DNA of 64,000 nucleotides from the NCBI RefSeq assembly GCF_000280055.1, contig NZ_ALAB01000041.1, forward strand, positions 62,001 through 126,000. The letters run 5' to 3'. Below, piece after piece: positions 9,297 to 17,570 of the stretch; position 1 is the first letter of the stretch; every line of letters starts with the position of its first letter. A model generated the notes under the pieces. That model was given only the letters and a program-made list of their open reading frames with translations. It ran no database searches and was not told the origin of the DNA. Source of the stretch: Alishewanella aestuarii B11. GTDB taxonomy: Bacteria; Pseudomonadota; Gammaproteobacteria; Enterobacterales; Alteromonadaceae. Made by a program: the position numbers and the translations under genes.

Positions 9297-11315
9297 ATGA
9301 AACATCAGAGTTTAGTGGCGTTAGCACTCTTTAGTGCTGGTGCGCTGGCCAAGGGACCACTGACGGTCGAACATCTGAATCAACATAATAAAGTTGGTAA
9401 TCTGGCTTTGTCGCCGGATGGCCGTTCGCTGGTTTATAGCCAGACTAACGGCGGTTTTGCGCCGGCTGATACCAGCCATGATCTCTATTTAATGCAACTG
9501 GGTGAAAATCGGCAAGTTCGCCGTTTAACCGAAAACAGCAGCCGCGAAACAGCGGTGCAGTGGCACCCGGATGGCAAGAGTATTTTCTTTTTAGCTAATC
9601 GCACTGGCAGCACCCAGCTGTGGCAACTGTCGCTGGAAGGCGGTGAAGCCCGGCAGGTGACCCGGCTACCCTTACCAATTAACGGCTTTAAACTGGCCAG
9701 CGATGGCAAAACCCTGGCGCTGAGTTTAACAGTGAAACCCGGTTGTCAGACGCTGCAATGTACGCTGGATGCCAAAGCCAAAGAAGCGGAGCGCAAAGAT
9801 ACTGCGCTGGCCTATGACCAGTTGATGGTACGGCACTGGGATCACTGGCTGGATCAGTATCGTGAACATCTGCACGTGGCCGTGCTCGGCGATGCCCCTG
9901 TTACCGATGCGAAAAACCTGATGGCCGACTGGAATACCAATATCGCCGGCATCAGTGAAGTCGCCTTTACGCCGGATAATCAGCAACTGGTGTTCAGTGC
10001 CAAGATCCCGGCGGTTGATCAGGCCTGGCACACTAACTTTGATTTGTTTCAGGTGTCGATTAATGGTGGTGAGAAGGTCAATCTGACGGCCGACAATCCG
10101 GCCTGGGATGCCAAACCCAAGTTCTCCAATGATGGCCGTTTTCTGGCCTATCTGGCGATGCAAAAGCCGGGCGCTGAGGCAGATCGTTTTGGCCTGATGT
10201 TGCTGGATTTGATTACCGGCGAGCGCAAAGAAGTGGCGCCGAACTGGGATCGCTCGATTTCTGATTTCTATTTTGGCCGTGATAACAGAACCATCTATGT
10301 CACCACTCAGGATGTCGGGCAGTACAGCATCTACGCCATTAACACCAGTTTTGGCGATGTGATTAAACTGTATGGTGATGGCTATGCCGGTAATCTGCAA
10401 GTTGCGGCGGATAAGCTGGTATTTACCAATCACCGGCTGAATATGCCAGCCGAAATTTTCCAGACCAATGCGGATGGTTCACAGCCACAGCAGTTAACTC
10501 AGGTTAATGCCAAATGGGCTGAAGGCATTCAGTTTGGTGACTTTGAGCAGTTTAGCTTTAAAGGCGCGGAAGATGCGACCGTCTATGGTTATCTGGTTAA
10601 ACCCTGGAACTTTGAGCCAAACAAAAAATACCCGATGGCCTTTTTAGTGCATGGCGGCCCACAGGGTAGCTTTGGCAATATGTTTAACGAGCGTTGGAAT
10701 GCCCAGCTTTATGCCGCCAAAGGCTATGCGGTGGTGATGGTCGATTTCCATGGCTCTACCGGCTATGGTCAGGCCTTTACCGACTCGATCAGCCGTGACT
10801 GGGGTGGCAAGCCGCTGGTTGATTTACAAAAAGGCTTTGCGCATGTGGTGCAGGCTTATCCGTGGATCGATGGCAACCGTGCCTGTGCACTCGGCGCCTC
10901 TTATGGCGGCTTTATGATGAACTGGATCGCCGGTAACTGGCCGGATGGCTTTAAGTGTCTGGTCAACCATGCCGGTTTATATGATATGCCAAGCTTCTAC
11001 GGCAGCACCGAAGAGCTCTGGTTCCCGGAGTTTGATTTAGGTGGCACCGCCTGGAACCCGGAGTCAGACTATCAGAAATTTAACCCGGCGGCGCATGCTG
11101 ATAAATGGCAAACGCCGATGCTGGTGATCCATGGCCTGAAAGACTATCGGGTACCTTATGCGCAAGGCTTAGGCGCCTTTACTAACCTGCAGCGCAAGGG
11201 TATTGAGTCGCGCCTGGTGATTTTCCCGGATGAGAACCACTGGATCTTAAAGCCGGATAACCGGGTGCGCTGGTATAACGAAGTGTTCCAGTGGCTGGAA
11301 AAGTATACCCGTTAA
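9297..11315 (+). CDS. secreted S9 family peptidase (prolyl oligopeptidase type)
   Basis: Serine peptidase with a beta-propeller N-terminal region and an alpha/beta-hydrolase C-terminal domain, resembling exported dipeptidyl/acylaminoacyl peptidases. A signal peptide is visible at residues 1-18 (SLVALALFSAGALA, cleavage after ALA), so it should act in the periplasm or outside. The catalytic triad can be read as Ser535 in GASYGGFM, Asp616 in GLKDYRVPY and His648 in DENHWI. Propeller blades show repeated WD40-like motifs such as LSPDGRSLVYS and WHPDGKSIFFLANR. Two cysteine-rich segments (GCQTLQCTL) may form a disulfide. Length, 672 residues, is usual. It has a GGGG-rich ribosome site and a strong terminator after it. 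Exact peptide specificity is not predictable. Confidence 0.93.
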   Translation: MKHQSLVALALFSAGALAKGPLTVEHLNQHNKVGNLALSPDGRSLVYSQTNGGFAPADTSHDLYLMQLGENRQVRRLTENSSRETAVQWHPDGKSIFFLANRTGSTQLWQLSLEGGEARQVTRLPLPINGFKLASDGKTLALSLTVKPGCQTLQCTLDAKAKEAERKDTALAYDQLMVRHWDHWLDQYREHLHVAVLGDAPVTDAKNLMADWNTNIAGISEVAFTPDNQQLVFSAKIPAVDQAWHTNFDLFQVSINGGEKVNLTADNPAWDAKPKFSNDGRFLAYLAMQKPGAEADRFGLMLLDLITGERKEVAPNWDRSISDFYFGRDNRTIYVTTQDVGQYSIYAINTSFGDVIKLYGDGYAGNLQVAADKLVFTNHRLNMPAEIFQTNADGSQPQQLTQVNAKWAEGIQFGDFEQFSFKGAEDATVYGYLVKPWNFEPNKKYPMAFLVHGGPQGSFGNMFNERWNAQLYAAKGYAVVMVDFHGSTGYGQAFTDSISRDWGGKPLVDLQKGFAHVVQAYPWIDGNRACALGASYGGFMMNWIAGNWPDGFKCLVNHAGLYDMPSFYGSTEELWFPEFDLGGTAWNPESDYQKFNPAAHADKWQTPMLVIHGLKDYRVPYAQGLGAFTNLQRKGIESRLVIFPDENHWILKPDNRVRWYNEVFQWLEKYTR

Positions 11316-11332
11316 AATGCTAGGTCGTTGTG

Positions 11333-11361
11333 AAAACCCCGCGCTGTTTGACGGGGTTTTT
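11333..11361. terminator. bidirectional intrinsic terminator
   Basis: AAAACCCCG pairs with CGGGGTTTT over 9 bp around a 10-base loop. T-runs on both strands suit the convergent S9 peptidase (+) and solute-binding protein (-) genes. Confidence 0.88.
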
Positions 11362-11389
11362 ATTTGCCAAAGTGCGACACGAAATGACG

Positions 11390-12127
11390 TTAGTACTCGG
11401 CAAAAGGCTTTTCATTGCGCGAAAGCTGGCGTCGCGGTGCTGGTACGCCGTATTTTAACCGCAGACGCTCGGCAAAACCTTCACGCTCCAGCTGAAACAA
11501 CATCTGCGTTAGCCTCGGGATCAGCTCCTGATGTTGTCGGTGTAGAAAATGATAATCCGGCAGGCTTTGTAGAATTTGCTCACTGATCGGGAATGGGCTA
11601 GTGGCATTGAGTTTGTATGCCGGAAACAGTACGCCATCGACTTTGCCAGTCAAAAACATTTGTTTGGCGGCATCCAGACTACCGCTGCCAATCACCTGAC
11701 GCGAGGCGGGTAACTTCCGCAGTAACTCTTCGACAATTAAGGTGCCGCGAACATAGGCCAGGCTTTGGACTTGTGACAGCTGACAACCGGCACAGCGTTG
11801 CTGGTTAACATAGAGGTAAACATGGGTATCAAACAGCACATAAGGCACTGGCAACAGATTCTTATACTGTTGGTTAATATGCAGCACGCGCGCCAGCTCA
11901 CCGGCCAGATTACCTTTATCGGATTCGATTAAACTGCGACCCAGCGGCACCTCGATAAACCGGGCTTCGACACCAAGCCGTTGATAAGCTTCTGTTAGCA
12001 GGCTTTGGCTATAGCGGGAAGCCGGTGAGCCCAGCGCCTGGCGAAACTCCAGCACAGACTCAGCCGGCGCGGTGGCATAAACCGGCAGCATAACACTCAA
12101 AGCTAATAACAATCCCAGAATCCGCAT
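11390..12127 (-). CDS. orphan periplasmic solute-binding-like protein
   Basis: A 245-residue protein with a signal peptide (MRILGLLLALSVMLPVYATA, cleavage near residue 19-20). It has the overall look of family 3 extracellular solute-binding proteins: the segment around residues 40-75 (LLTEAYQRLGVEARFIEVP followed by GRSLIESDKG) and a closing hinge-like strand are typical. No ABC permease or ATPase gene lies nearby. In Alteromonadales such orphan proteins are common and may serve sensing rather than transport. One pair of cysteines (RCAGC) could form a disulfide or bind something. The ligand is unknown. It is convergent with the S9 peptidase. Confidence 0.7.
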   Translation of the reverse strand: MRILGLLLALSVMLPVYATAPAESVLEFRQALGSPASRYSQSLLTEAYQRLGVEARFIEVPLGRSLIESDKGNLAGELARVLHINQQYKNLLPVPYVLFDTHVYLYVNQQRCAGCQLSQVQSLAYVRGTLIVEELLRKLPASRQVIGSGSLDAAKQMFLTGKVDGVLFPAYKLNATSPFPISEQILQSLPDYHFLHRQHQELIPRLTQMLFQLEREGFAERLRLKYGVPAPRRQLSRNEKPFAEY

Positions 12128-12263
12128 CAGCTATTTATAAATCCTTTTATCACCCAACACTCACCTGGCACTCACCCAACATAGCTATGGCTGACGCCTT
12201 GCAGGCAAAGACCAGGCATTGCGCCCTTAAACACGCGATATTATAACACTATTTTCGCTTACG

Positions 12264-12818
12264 TCAGCCAACAGGCAGGCTTAATTGTTTCTGCCAAAGG
12301 GACAATGCTTGCAGCAATTGCCGGATATTGTCCTGGATCTTTTGGTCCAGCAAGTTACCCTCGTGGTCAAAGGCGCCGCTAAAGGCATTAGCAAAGACTT
12401 CCGGCTTATTCAGGGGGTGTAAGTCCAGATAAACACAGACCTGGCGTAAATGGTATTGTGAGCGCGAGCTGCCCATACCACCGGCAGAGCCGAGGATCGC
12501 CACCGGTTTGCCGCGTAACAAGTGGTTATCCGGCTCCCGTGAGGCCCAATCCAGCGCATTTTTCAACGCTGGCGCCAGTGAGTAATTGTACTCCGGACAG
12601 GCCAGTAGCAGGGCATCCGCCTCGGCAAACTCTTGCAGCAGGGTGCTTACGGCCGCGGGTTTCTCTGCCAGATCGGCATTATAGAAAGGCACATCCAGCA
12701 AATCGGCAATATGGATCTTCATGCCGGTGGGGGCGTTTGCCTGGGCAAAACGCAATAAACCGCGGTTAGTCGAGCGGGCGCGTAAACTACCACAGATCGC
12801 AAGCACCTTAATTGTCAT
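12264..12818 (-). CDS. NADPH-dependent FMN reductase family protein
   Basis: A 184-residue flavodoxin-fold oxidoreductase of the NADPH-dependent FMN reductase / ChrR-like quinone reductase family. The phosphate-binding loop GSLRARSTNRGLLRFA is at about residues 11-26. CPEYNYSLAPALKNALDW, at about residues 75-92, is the family signature and contacts the flavin. GSAGGMGSSRSQYHLRQ follows. It probably reduces quinones, azo compounds or metals using NAD(P)H, but physiological substrate is uncertain. It is monocistronic and diverges from the riboswitch-controlled cobalamin operon; no shared control is visible. Confidence 0.88.
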   Translation of the reverse strand: MTIKVLAICGSLRARSTNRGLLRFAQANAPTGMKIHIADLLDVPFYNADLAEKPAAVSTLLQEFAEADALLLACPEYNYSLAPALKNALDWASREPDNHLLRGKPVAILGSAGGMGSSRSQYHLRQVCVYLDLHPLNKPEVFANAFSGAFDHEGNLLDQKIQDNIRQLLQALSLWQKQLSLPVG

Positions 12819-12967
12819 AACTTATCCTCGTCATAGCTAAATACCCTTAACAGCTTAGCTGAATTTAGGGTGTGTTGACGTTTGCTGCTTAGATTTTGTT
12901 CGCTAGCGCGGACTCTTCAGGCCGCAAACATCACTACGCCCATGGATTTTTACTGCAGTTCGACGCT

Positions 12968-12997
12968 CTGGCAGTTGGCGGTCTTAGCTGCTAGAAT
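12968..12997 (+). promoter_or_regulatory. candidate promoter of the cobalamin operon
   Basis: CTGGCA (12968-12973) and TAGAAT (12992-12997) are separated by 18 bases and would start transcription close to 13004, just at the 5' edge of the riboswitch. The match to sigma70 elements is moderate. The rest of the region between the FMN reductase start (12818) and this site shows nothing I can name. Confidence 0.45.
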
Positions 12998-13006
12998 GCC
13001 GCAGTC

Positions 13007-13160
13007 TGGTGAGCAACGTGCTTGAAAAGGGAATCAGGTGGAATACCTGAACTGTACCCGCAACTGTGAAACGCGCTGCAGCTAATACCACTGTGTCAGT
13101 ATTGATAACGGGAAGGTGGCTGTGGGTTATCGCGTTAAGTCAGGAGACCTGCCAGAACAC
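13007..13160 (+). ncRNA. cobalamin (adenosylcobalamin) riboswitch
   Basis: The leader contains the conserved blocks of the cobalamin aptamer in order: AAAAGGGAA (from 13025), GGTGGAATACC (13037 on), ACTGTACCCGCAACTGTGA (about 13051-13069) and the B12 box AGTCAGGAGACCTGCC (13138-13153). These belong to the class that senses adenosylcobalamin and turns off uptake or synthesis genes when it is abundant. About 115 bases lie between the B12 box and the GTG start of the first gene, enough for an expression platform. I see no clear terminator with a U-tract, so control of translation initiation is more likely. The downstream genes (ATPase, permease, adenosyltransferase, BtuF) confirm the ligand. The short open frame across this region is not a gene. 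Confidence 0.95.
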
Positions 13161-13274
13161 GAATTATGCCTTTGATACGCCCGTGCGGGAATACACGGTA
13201 GCGCCTTTGCCCTGCCTGCAGCTTGCACTGCCGGTTGTCCTTGGTTGCTGCCCATTAACTAACTGGACAATCGC

Positions 13275-14069
13275 GTGAGCGCCATTTATTCATTACAGCA
13301 AATTAGTCTGAGCTATCCGCAGCAGCGCCAGCGCACTCAGGTGCTGCAGGATATTAGCCTGGAGCTGGCACCCGGTGAGCTGGTGGGAATTATTGGCCCG
13401 AATGGTGCCGGCAAAAGCTCTTTGCTGTCGCTGTTAAGTGGTTGTCCGGCGCCGGACAGTGGCAAGCTGTTGTTTGCCGGTAAATCTCTGGCCAGCATCC
13501 CACTACGGCAATTAGCCAGGCAGCTGGCATTCTTACCGCAGCATAATCCACCTTTAACCGGTTTAAGCTGTTATCAGGTGGCTGCACTTGGGCTCTTGCC
13601 GCACAAAAGTTGGTTTGAACCGGATAACGATTATGACCGGCAACAAGTGTTGCTGGCGCTCAGTCAAACCGGTTTGCTGGAGAAACAACAGCAGCCGGTC
13701 GAGAGCCTGTCGGGTGGCGAATGGCAACGCCTGACGTTGGCCCGGGCACTGGTACAACAGGCCAGTGTGTTATTGCTGGACGAGCCGACTAATCATCTGG
13801 ATGTGAAACATCAGCATCAGTTGCTTCAACTGCTGTTGCAGCTGAAAAAAACCGTCATTTGCGCTATCCATGATCTGGATCTCGCTGCGCGCTATTGTCA
13901 CACATTATTGCTGTTGGACCAGGGCAAGGTGCGTGCCTTTGGTCGTCCGGATCAGGTGTTGCAACCGGCATTACTGAGCGAGGTATTTGAGTTACCGGTA
14001 GCAGTCAGTCAGCATCCGCAATATGGTTGGTGGCAGGTACAGTTTATCAGCCCGCAGGTCGCATTATGA
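13275..14069 (+). CDS. btuD: cobalamin/siderophore-type ABC transporter ATPase (BtuD-like)
   Basis: ATP-binding subunit that powers vitamin B12 import through the BtuC permease encoded next. It has Walker A GPNGAGKSS (about residues 42-50), the ABC signature LSGGEWQRLTLARAL, Walker B VLLLDEPTNHLDV and the switch histidine in CAIHDLDLAA. It is 264 residues, slightly longer than E. coli BtuD (249). The GTG start at 13275 is the first in frame and gives a normal N-terminus (MSAIYSLQQISLSYPQQ). Its last codons overlap the permease start (ATGA at 14066-14069). Iron-siderophore ATPases look almost identical; assignment to B12 relies on the riboswitch and the cobO/btuF neighbours. Confidence 0.9.
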   Translation: MSAIYSLQQISLSYPQQRQRTQVLQDISLELAPGELVGIIGPNGAGKSSLLSLLSGCPAPDSGKLLFAGKSLASIPLRQLARQLAFLPQHNPPLTGLSCYQVAALGLLPHKSWFEPDNDYDRQQVLLALSQTGLLEKQQQPVESLSGGEWQRLTLARALVQQASVLLLDEPTNHLDVKHQHQLLQLLLQLKKTVICAIHDLDLAARYCHTLLLLDQGKVRAFGRPDQVLQPALLSEVFELPVAVSQHPQYGWWQVQFISPQVAL

Positions 14070-15058
14070 GCCGCTGGAGCCGTTATTACCCGTTGGCGTT
14101 AACTGCGCTCGCACTGGTGTTGCTGGTAAGTGTCGTGATAAGCCTGTTGCTTGGCAGTGTCTCCTTTCCGTTGTCGACGCTGGCGGCGGCACTGCAGTTC
14201 AACGGGACTGAGCCACTGGCCGAAACCATTATCTGGCAATTGCGGTTGCCACGGGTACTGACTGCCTTACTGGTTGGGGCTGGCTTAGCGGTCAGCGGCG
14301 CTGTGTTACAAAATGCCAGCCGTAATCCACTGGCCGATCCTTATTTATTTGGTTTGATGGCCGGTGCAGCACTGGGCGCGACTATTGTCAGCATCGTGTT
14401 GCCAGAGCAGCAACTGAGTATGGCGCTGGGTGCCTTTGTCGGGGCTATGCTGGCGATTGTGCTGGTGCTGGCGGTAGCCATGCGTCAGCAACGACAACGT
14501 ATTGAGATCACGCTGTTAGCCGGGGTGGCGGTATCCTTTATGCTCAGCGCCATCAGCAGCTTTATTTTGTATTTTGCCGAGCCCTTTGCCGCCAATCGGG
14601 TGATCTTCTGGTTAATGGGCAGTTTAAGCCGCAGCAGCTGGCAAAGCTTAATGTTAATTGGCCCTCCGGTCGTCTTGCTGCTGCTGCTGGCGCTGGCACT
14701 ACGACGGCAACTGGATGCACTGTTATTATCAGACAGTAGCGCCCGCAGCCTCGGCATCCGGCCCGAGCGGCTGCGCCTGGTGTTGCTGATTGCCACGGCG
14801 CTGGTCAGTGCGGTGATTGTGTCACAATGCGGCGGTATCGCCTTTGTCGGTCTGTTGGTGCCACATATGGTGCGTTATTTGTTTGGTGTCACCGCTGTGC
14901 CCTTGCTGCTGGGATCGGCCTTATTGGGCGCGGTCTTTATGTTATGGGTCGATAATCTATCGCGGACCTTGTTGGCACAGCAGGAAATCCCGCTAGGGGT
15001 CATTACCTCAGTGCTGGGAAGTCTCTTTTTCTTATTGTTGCTACGGCGACGGGTGTAA
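14066..15058 (+). CDS. btuC: cobalamin ABC transporter permease (BtuC/FecCD family)
   Basis: Transmembrane subunit of the B12 importer, FecCD family, with about ten predicted helices across 330 residues. The FecCD pattern is clear: LRLPRVLTALLVGAGLAVSG, then QNASRNPLADPYLFGLMAGA, and the late block SQCGGIAFVGLLVPHMVRY that precedes the ATPase coupling loop. I choose the ATG at 14066 (MSRWSRYYPLAL), which overlaps the ATPase stop codon in an ATGA arrangement, over an upstream in-frame GTG within btuD. It precedes the adenosyltransferase by 12 bases. Transport of siderophores cannot be excluded by this protein alone. Confidence 0.92.
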   Translation: MSRWSRYYPLALTALALVLLVSVVISLLLGSVSFPLSTLAAALQFNGTEPLAETIIWQLRLPRVLTALLVGAGLAVSGAVLQNASRNPLADPYLFGLMAGAALGATIVSIVLPEQQLSMALGAFVGAMLAIVLVLAVAMRQQRQRIEITLLAGVAVSFMLSAISSFILYFAEPFAANRVIFWLMGSLSRSSWQSLMLIGPPVVLLLLLALALRRQLDALLLSDSSARSLGIRPERLRLVLLIATALVSAVIVSQCGGIAFVGLLVPHMVRYLFGVTAVPLLLGSALLGAVFMLWVDNLSRTLLAQQEIPLGVITSVLGSLFFLLLLRRRV

Positions 15059-15070
15059 TGGGGAGTACAG

Positions 15071-15673
15071 ATGTCAGAGCAGCTTAAACAACAGCAGCAT
15101 CAGGCCAGACAGCAACGGCTAAAAGCTCAGGTTGATGCGGCGGTAGCCCGTGCCAATATTGAGAAAGGGCTGCTATTGGTGTTAACCGGCAATGGTAAGG
15201 GGAAGTCCACAGCCGGTTTTGGTACTGTGGCCCGTGCCGTCGGACATGGCTTAACGGCAGCGGTGGTGCAGTTTATTAAAGGTAGCTGGGACTGTGGTGA
15301 GCGTAATTTACTGCAGCAACATGGCGTGGAGTTTGCGGTAATGGCCACCGGCTTTACCTGGGATACGCAGGATCGGGCCGGTGATATTGCCGCGGCAGAG
15401 TTGGTGTGGCAGGAAGCGGAGCGCTTTTTGGCTGACGACAGCATCGATCTGGTGCTGCTGGATGAACTGACCTATATGCTGACCTTCCATTATCTGCCGC
15501 TGGAGCGAATTGAACGGGCGCTATTAAATCGGCCAGCAAAACAACATGTGGTGATCACCGGCCGCGCCTGTCATCGTCGTTTAATTGAGTTAGCTGACAC
15601 GGTCAGTGAGGTACAGGTGGTGAAACATGCTTTCGATGCTGGTGTCAAAGCACAGCGCGGTCTGGATTGGTAA
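15071..15673 (+). CDS. cobO: corrinoid adenosyltransferase (CobO/BtuR type)
   Basis: Transfers the adenosyl group from ATP to reduced cob(I)alamin or cob(I)yrinate a,c-diamide, yielding adenosylated corrinoid, in the cytoplasm. The 200-residue length and the nucleotide loop VLTGNGKGKSTAGFGTVARA (about residues 38-57) are those of the CobA/BtuR family. LVLLDELTYML is the second nucleotide-binding strand. The N-terminal 25 residues are Gln-rich, as in relatives that fold over the corrinoid. It has a GGGAG ribosome site and is only one base from the BtuF start, so the operon links B12 uptake with activation for salvage. No de novo corrin genes are visible in the window. Confidence 0.93.
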   Translation: MSEQLKQQQHQARQQRLKAQVDAAVARANIEKGLLLVLTGNGKGKSTAGFGTVARAVGHGLTAAVVQFIKGSWDCGERNLLQQHGVEFAVMATGFTWDTQDRAGDIAAAELVWQEAERFLADDSIDLVLLDELTYMLTFHYLPLERIERALLNRPAKQHVVITGRACHRRLIELADTVSEVQVVKHAFDAGVKAQRGLDW

Positions 15674-15674
15674 G

Positions 15675-16517
15675 ATGCGCCCATATCTGCTGCTTTGCCT
15701 GCTACTGTGGCTGCCTTTAAGTAGCCAGGCCGCGACCAGCGCAGTACCGCAACGGCTGATCAGCCTGACCCCGCATCTGACCGAATGGGTGTATTTGCTC
15801 GACGCCGGTGAGCGGCTGGTGGCGGTAAGCGATTATTCCGATTATCCGGAGGCGGCCAAATCCTTGCCGTCCTTTAATACCTTCGGTGCCTTAAATGTCG
15901 AGGCGATCCTGGCGCTGAAGCCAGATCTGGTGCTGGCCTGGCGTGGCGGTAATCCGGAGGCCGATTTACAGCGCCTGCAGCAATTCGGCATTCGGGTGTT
16001 TTATTCTGAGCCAGTATTACTGGATGATATTGCCAGCGAGCTTGTTGAGTTAGGGCTGCTACTAGGTCAGGTAGAGCAAGGACAGCAGCAGGCCGCTGCT
16101 TTCCGGCAACGACAACAGCAACTGGCGGCACAGTATCAGGCCAAACCAGCAGTGCCGGTATTCTTTGCGCTCGGGACTGAGCCTTTAATGACGGTTGCCA
16201 ATCAAGCCTGGCCAGCGCAGGTATTATCGCTGTGTGCGGCACAAAATATCTTTGCCGATGCGAAAACCGATTATCCGCAGGTAGCGCTGGAGCAGTTGTT
16301 AGCCCGCCAGCCAGCAGTAATAGTGCAGGCTAGCCGCGAAGCGAAAACTGAACATAATGCGTTCTGGCAGCGCTTTACGCAGCTACCGGCGGTACAGCAG
16401 CACGCCTTTATCACGCTGGATGCTAATCAGCTATACCGCGCGACGCCACGGATCCTGGATGCTGCAGCGACCTTGTGTCAGCAGTTGGAGATTTATCGCG
16501 AGCCCTTGCTACAGTAA
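15675..16517 (+). CDS. btuF: periplasmic cobalamin-binding protein BtuF
   Basis: Periplasmic receptor that captures B12 and delivers it to BtuCD. A signal peptide is evident (PYLLLCLLLWLPLSSQAA, cleavage near residue 20). The mature protein shows the TroA/BtuF pattern: RLISLTPHLTEWVYLLDAGERLVAVSDYSDYPE, then LNVEAILALKPDLVLAWRGGNP and DDIASELVELG along the connecting helix. The start at 15675 is chosen because it gives this signal peptide; a longer frame from 15627 lies inside cobO. Length 280 residues. The 3' end overlaps the convergent patatin-like gene by 9 bases. No outer-membrane BtuB receptor gene is in the cluster. Confidence 0.92.
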   Translation: MRPYLLLCLLLWLPLSSQAATSAVPQRLISLTPHLTEWVYLLDAGERLVAVSDYSDYPEAAKSLPSFNTFGALNVEAILALKPDLVLAWRGGNPEADLQRLQQFGIRVFYSEPVLLDDIASELVELGLLLGQVEQGQQQAAAFRQRQQQLAAQYQAKPAVPVFFALGTEPLMTVANQAWPAQVLSLCAAQNIFADAKTDYPQVALEQLLARQPAVIVQASREAKTEHNAFWQRFTQLPAVQQHAFITLDANQLYRATPRILDAAATLCQQLEIYREPLLQ

Positions 16518-17549
16518 CTCAAGTTGATAATCGCCGCTGGCAAAGGCGGCGGCCAGTTCATGTGAGCGCTGCAGGACTTCCTGCCAATAGACGATACGCT
16601 CAGCATCGGGCAGTTTAAAGTCTTTGCGATCCGGTATCTTGGCATAGGGCAGGCTGCGCACCCAGGCGTCGCTGGGACAGAGGATCACCACATTATGCAG
16701 CAGCGCCGGCTTCACCCGGCGCCAGGGCAGGGCTTTATCAAACCAGCCCGGCGTCAGGCTGGGGTAAAAATGTGGGTAGAGTACCAGTCCCTGTTCAGTA
16801 AAGGACTGATTAAAATGATAGTCGGTAATGCCGCCGTCAAAATAGCGGCCCGGTTTGGCGTGGCTGATATTCTCAATCGGTTCCAGTACCATCGGGATGG
16901 AGCCACTGGCAAGAATCGCCGCTTTCAGATTGTCATCGTTTAGGGCGACATGTTCGGTCGGCAGTTCCGCACTGTGCATCAGAGAGGCGCAGGCTCCGGG
17001 CGCATAAAAATGTACCCGCTGATAAAAAAACTGCAGTAAGGAGCGGTTCAGCAGGTTGGCAGTAGCGGTCAGGCCGAGCGCTGCACCCTGTAACAGGCTG
17101 TTGCGGGTGCGGGTCAGACCTTTCGCCCGATCAACAATCAGATGTAGCTTCATCACCGGATTATCCAGCACTTCGCGACAATGGTTGGCTGTTGGCAGGA
17201 CCTGGTCGATAATGGCATGCGAGATCCGGGTAATCAGCTTCAGATCGGCACCTTTCGGGTAGCAGATCTCAGAATAGGCTTTGGCGAAACGGGCTGATGC
17301 GGCGACGGCATCCTGCTGGGCATAGCAGCTAAAACGCCAGGCTCCGGCGGAGCTGCCTAATAAATGTAATGGTTTCTGACGGCCGGCAAAAAACTCAGAT
17401 AACAGATACTGATCTAAACCATAGAGGCAAAACCATTTCGGACCGCCGCTGGCGCCGACCATCACCTCAATATCATCCGCCTTCAGGCCAGCCTGCTGGA
17501 TATGGCGCCAGGCGGTAGCACCGGCTAATACGCGTAGTGGTGACTGCAC
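16509..17549 (-). CDS. patatin-like phospholipase family protein
   Basis: A 346-residue patatin-domain protein, expected to hydrolyse acyl esters with a Ser-Asp dyad. The nucleophile elbow is GSSAG at about residues 65-69 (HLLGSSAGAWRFSC), preceded by the oxyanion segment GASGGPKWFCLYGLD. The catalytic Asp is probably in YFDGGITDYHF, which matches the DGG motif. It lacks a signal peptide, so it should be cytoplasmic. I use the GTG at 17549 because AAGGAG is 5 bases upstream of it; an in-frame GTG at 17555 overlaps that site. The upstream 268-bp palindromic element lies between this gene and the dGTPase-like gene. The physiological substrate is unknown. Confidence 0.82.
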   Translation of the reverse strand: MQSPLRVLAGATAWRHIQQAGLKADDIEVMVGASGGPKWFCLYGLDQYLLSEFFAGRQKPLHLLGSSAGAWRFSCYAQQDAVAASARFAKAYSEICYPKGADLKLITRISHAIIDQVLPTANHCREVLDNPVMKLHLIVDRAKGLTRTRNSLLQGAALGLTATANLLNRSLLQFFYQRVHFYAPGACASLMHSAELPTEHVALNDDNLKAAILASGSIPMVLEPIENISHAKPGRYFDGGITDYHFNQSFTEQGLVLYPHFYPSLTPGWFDKALPWRRVKPALLHNVVILCPSDAWVRSLPYAKIPDRKDFKLPDAERIVYWQEVLQRSHELAAAFASGDYQLELL

Positions 17550-17570
17550 TGTCACTCCTTTTCTGACTGA

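Noticed and set aside
9726-10433. 235-residue frame on the minus strand inside the S9 peptidase gene
   Set aside because: It lies wholly within a gene with a full catalytic triad and signal peptide, has no ribosome site, and its composition is that of a complementary frame.
13066-13278. 70-residue frame over the riboswitch
   Set aside because: It overlaps the conserved cobalamin aptamer, including the B12 box, and has no recognisable protein features.
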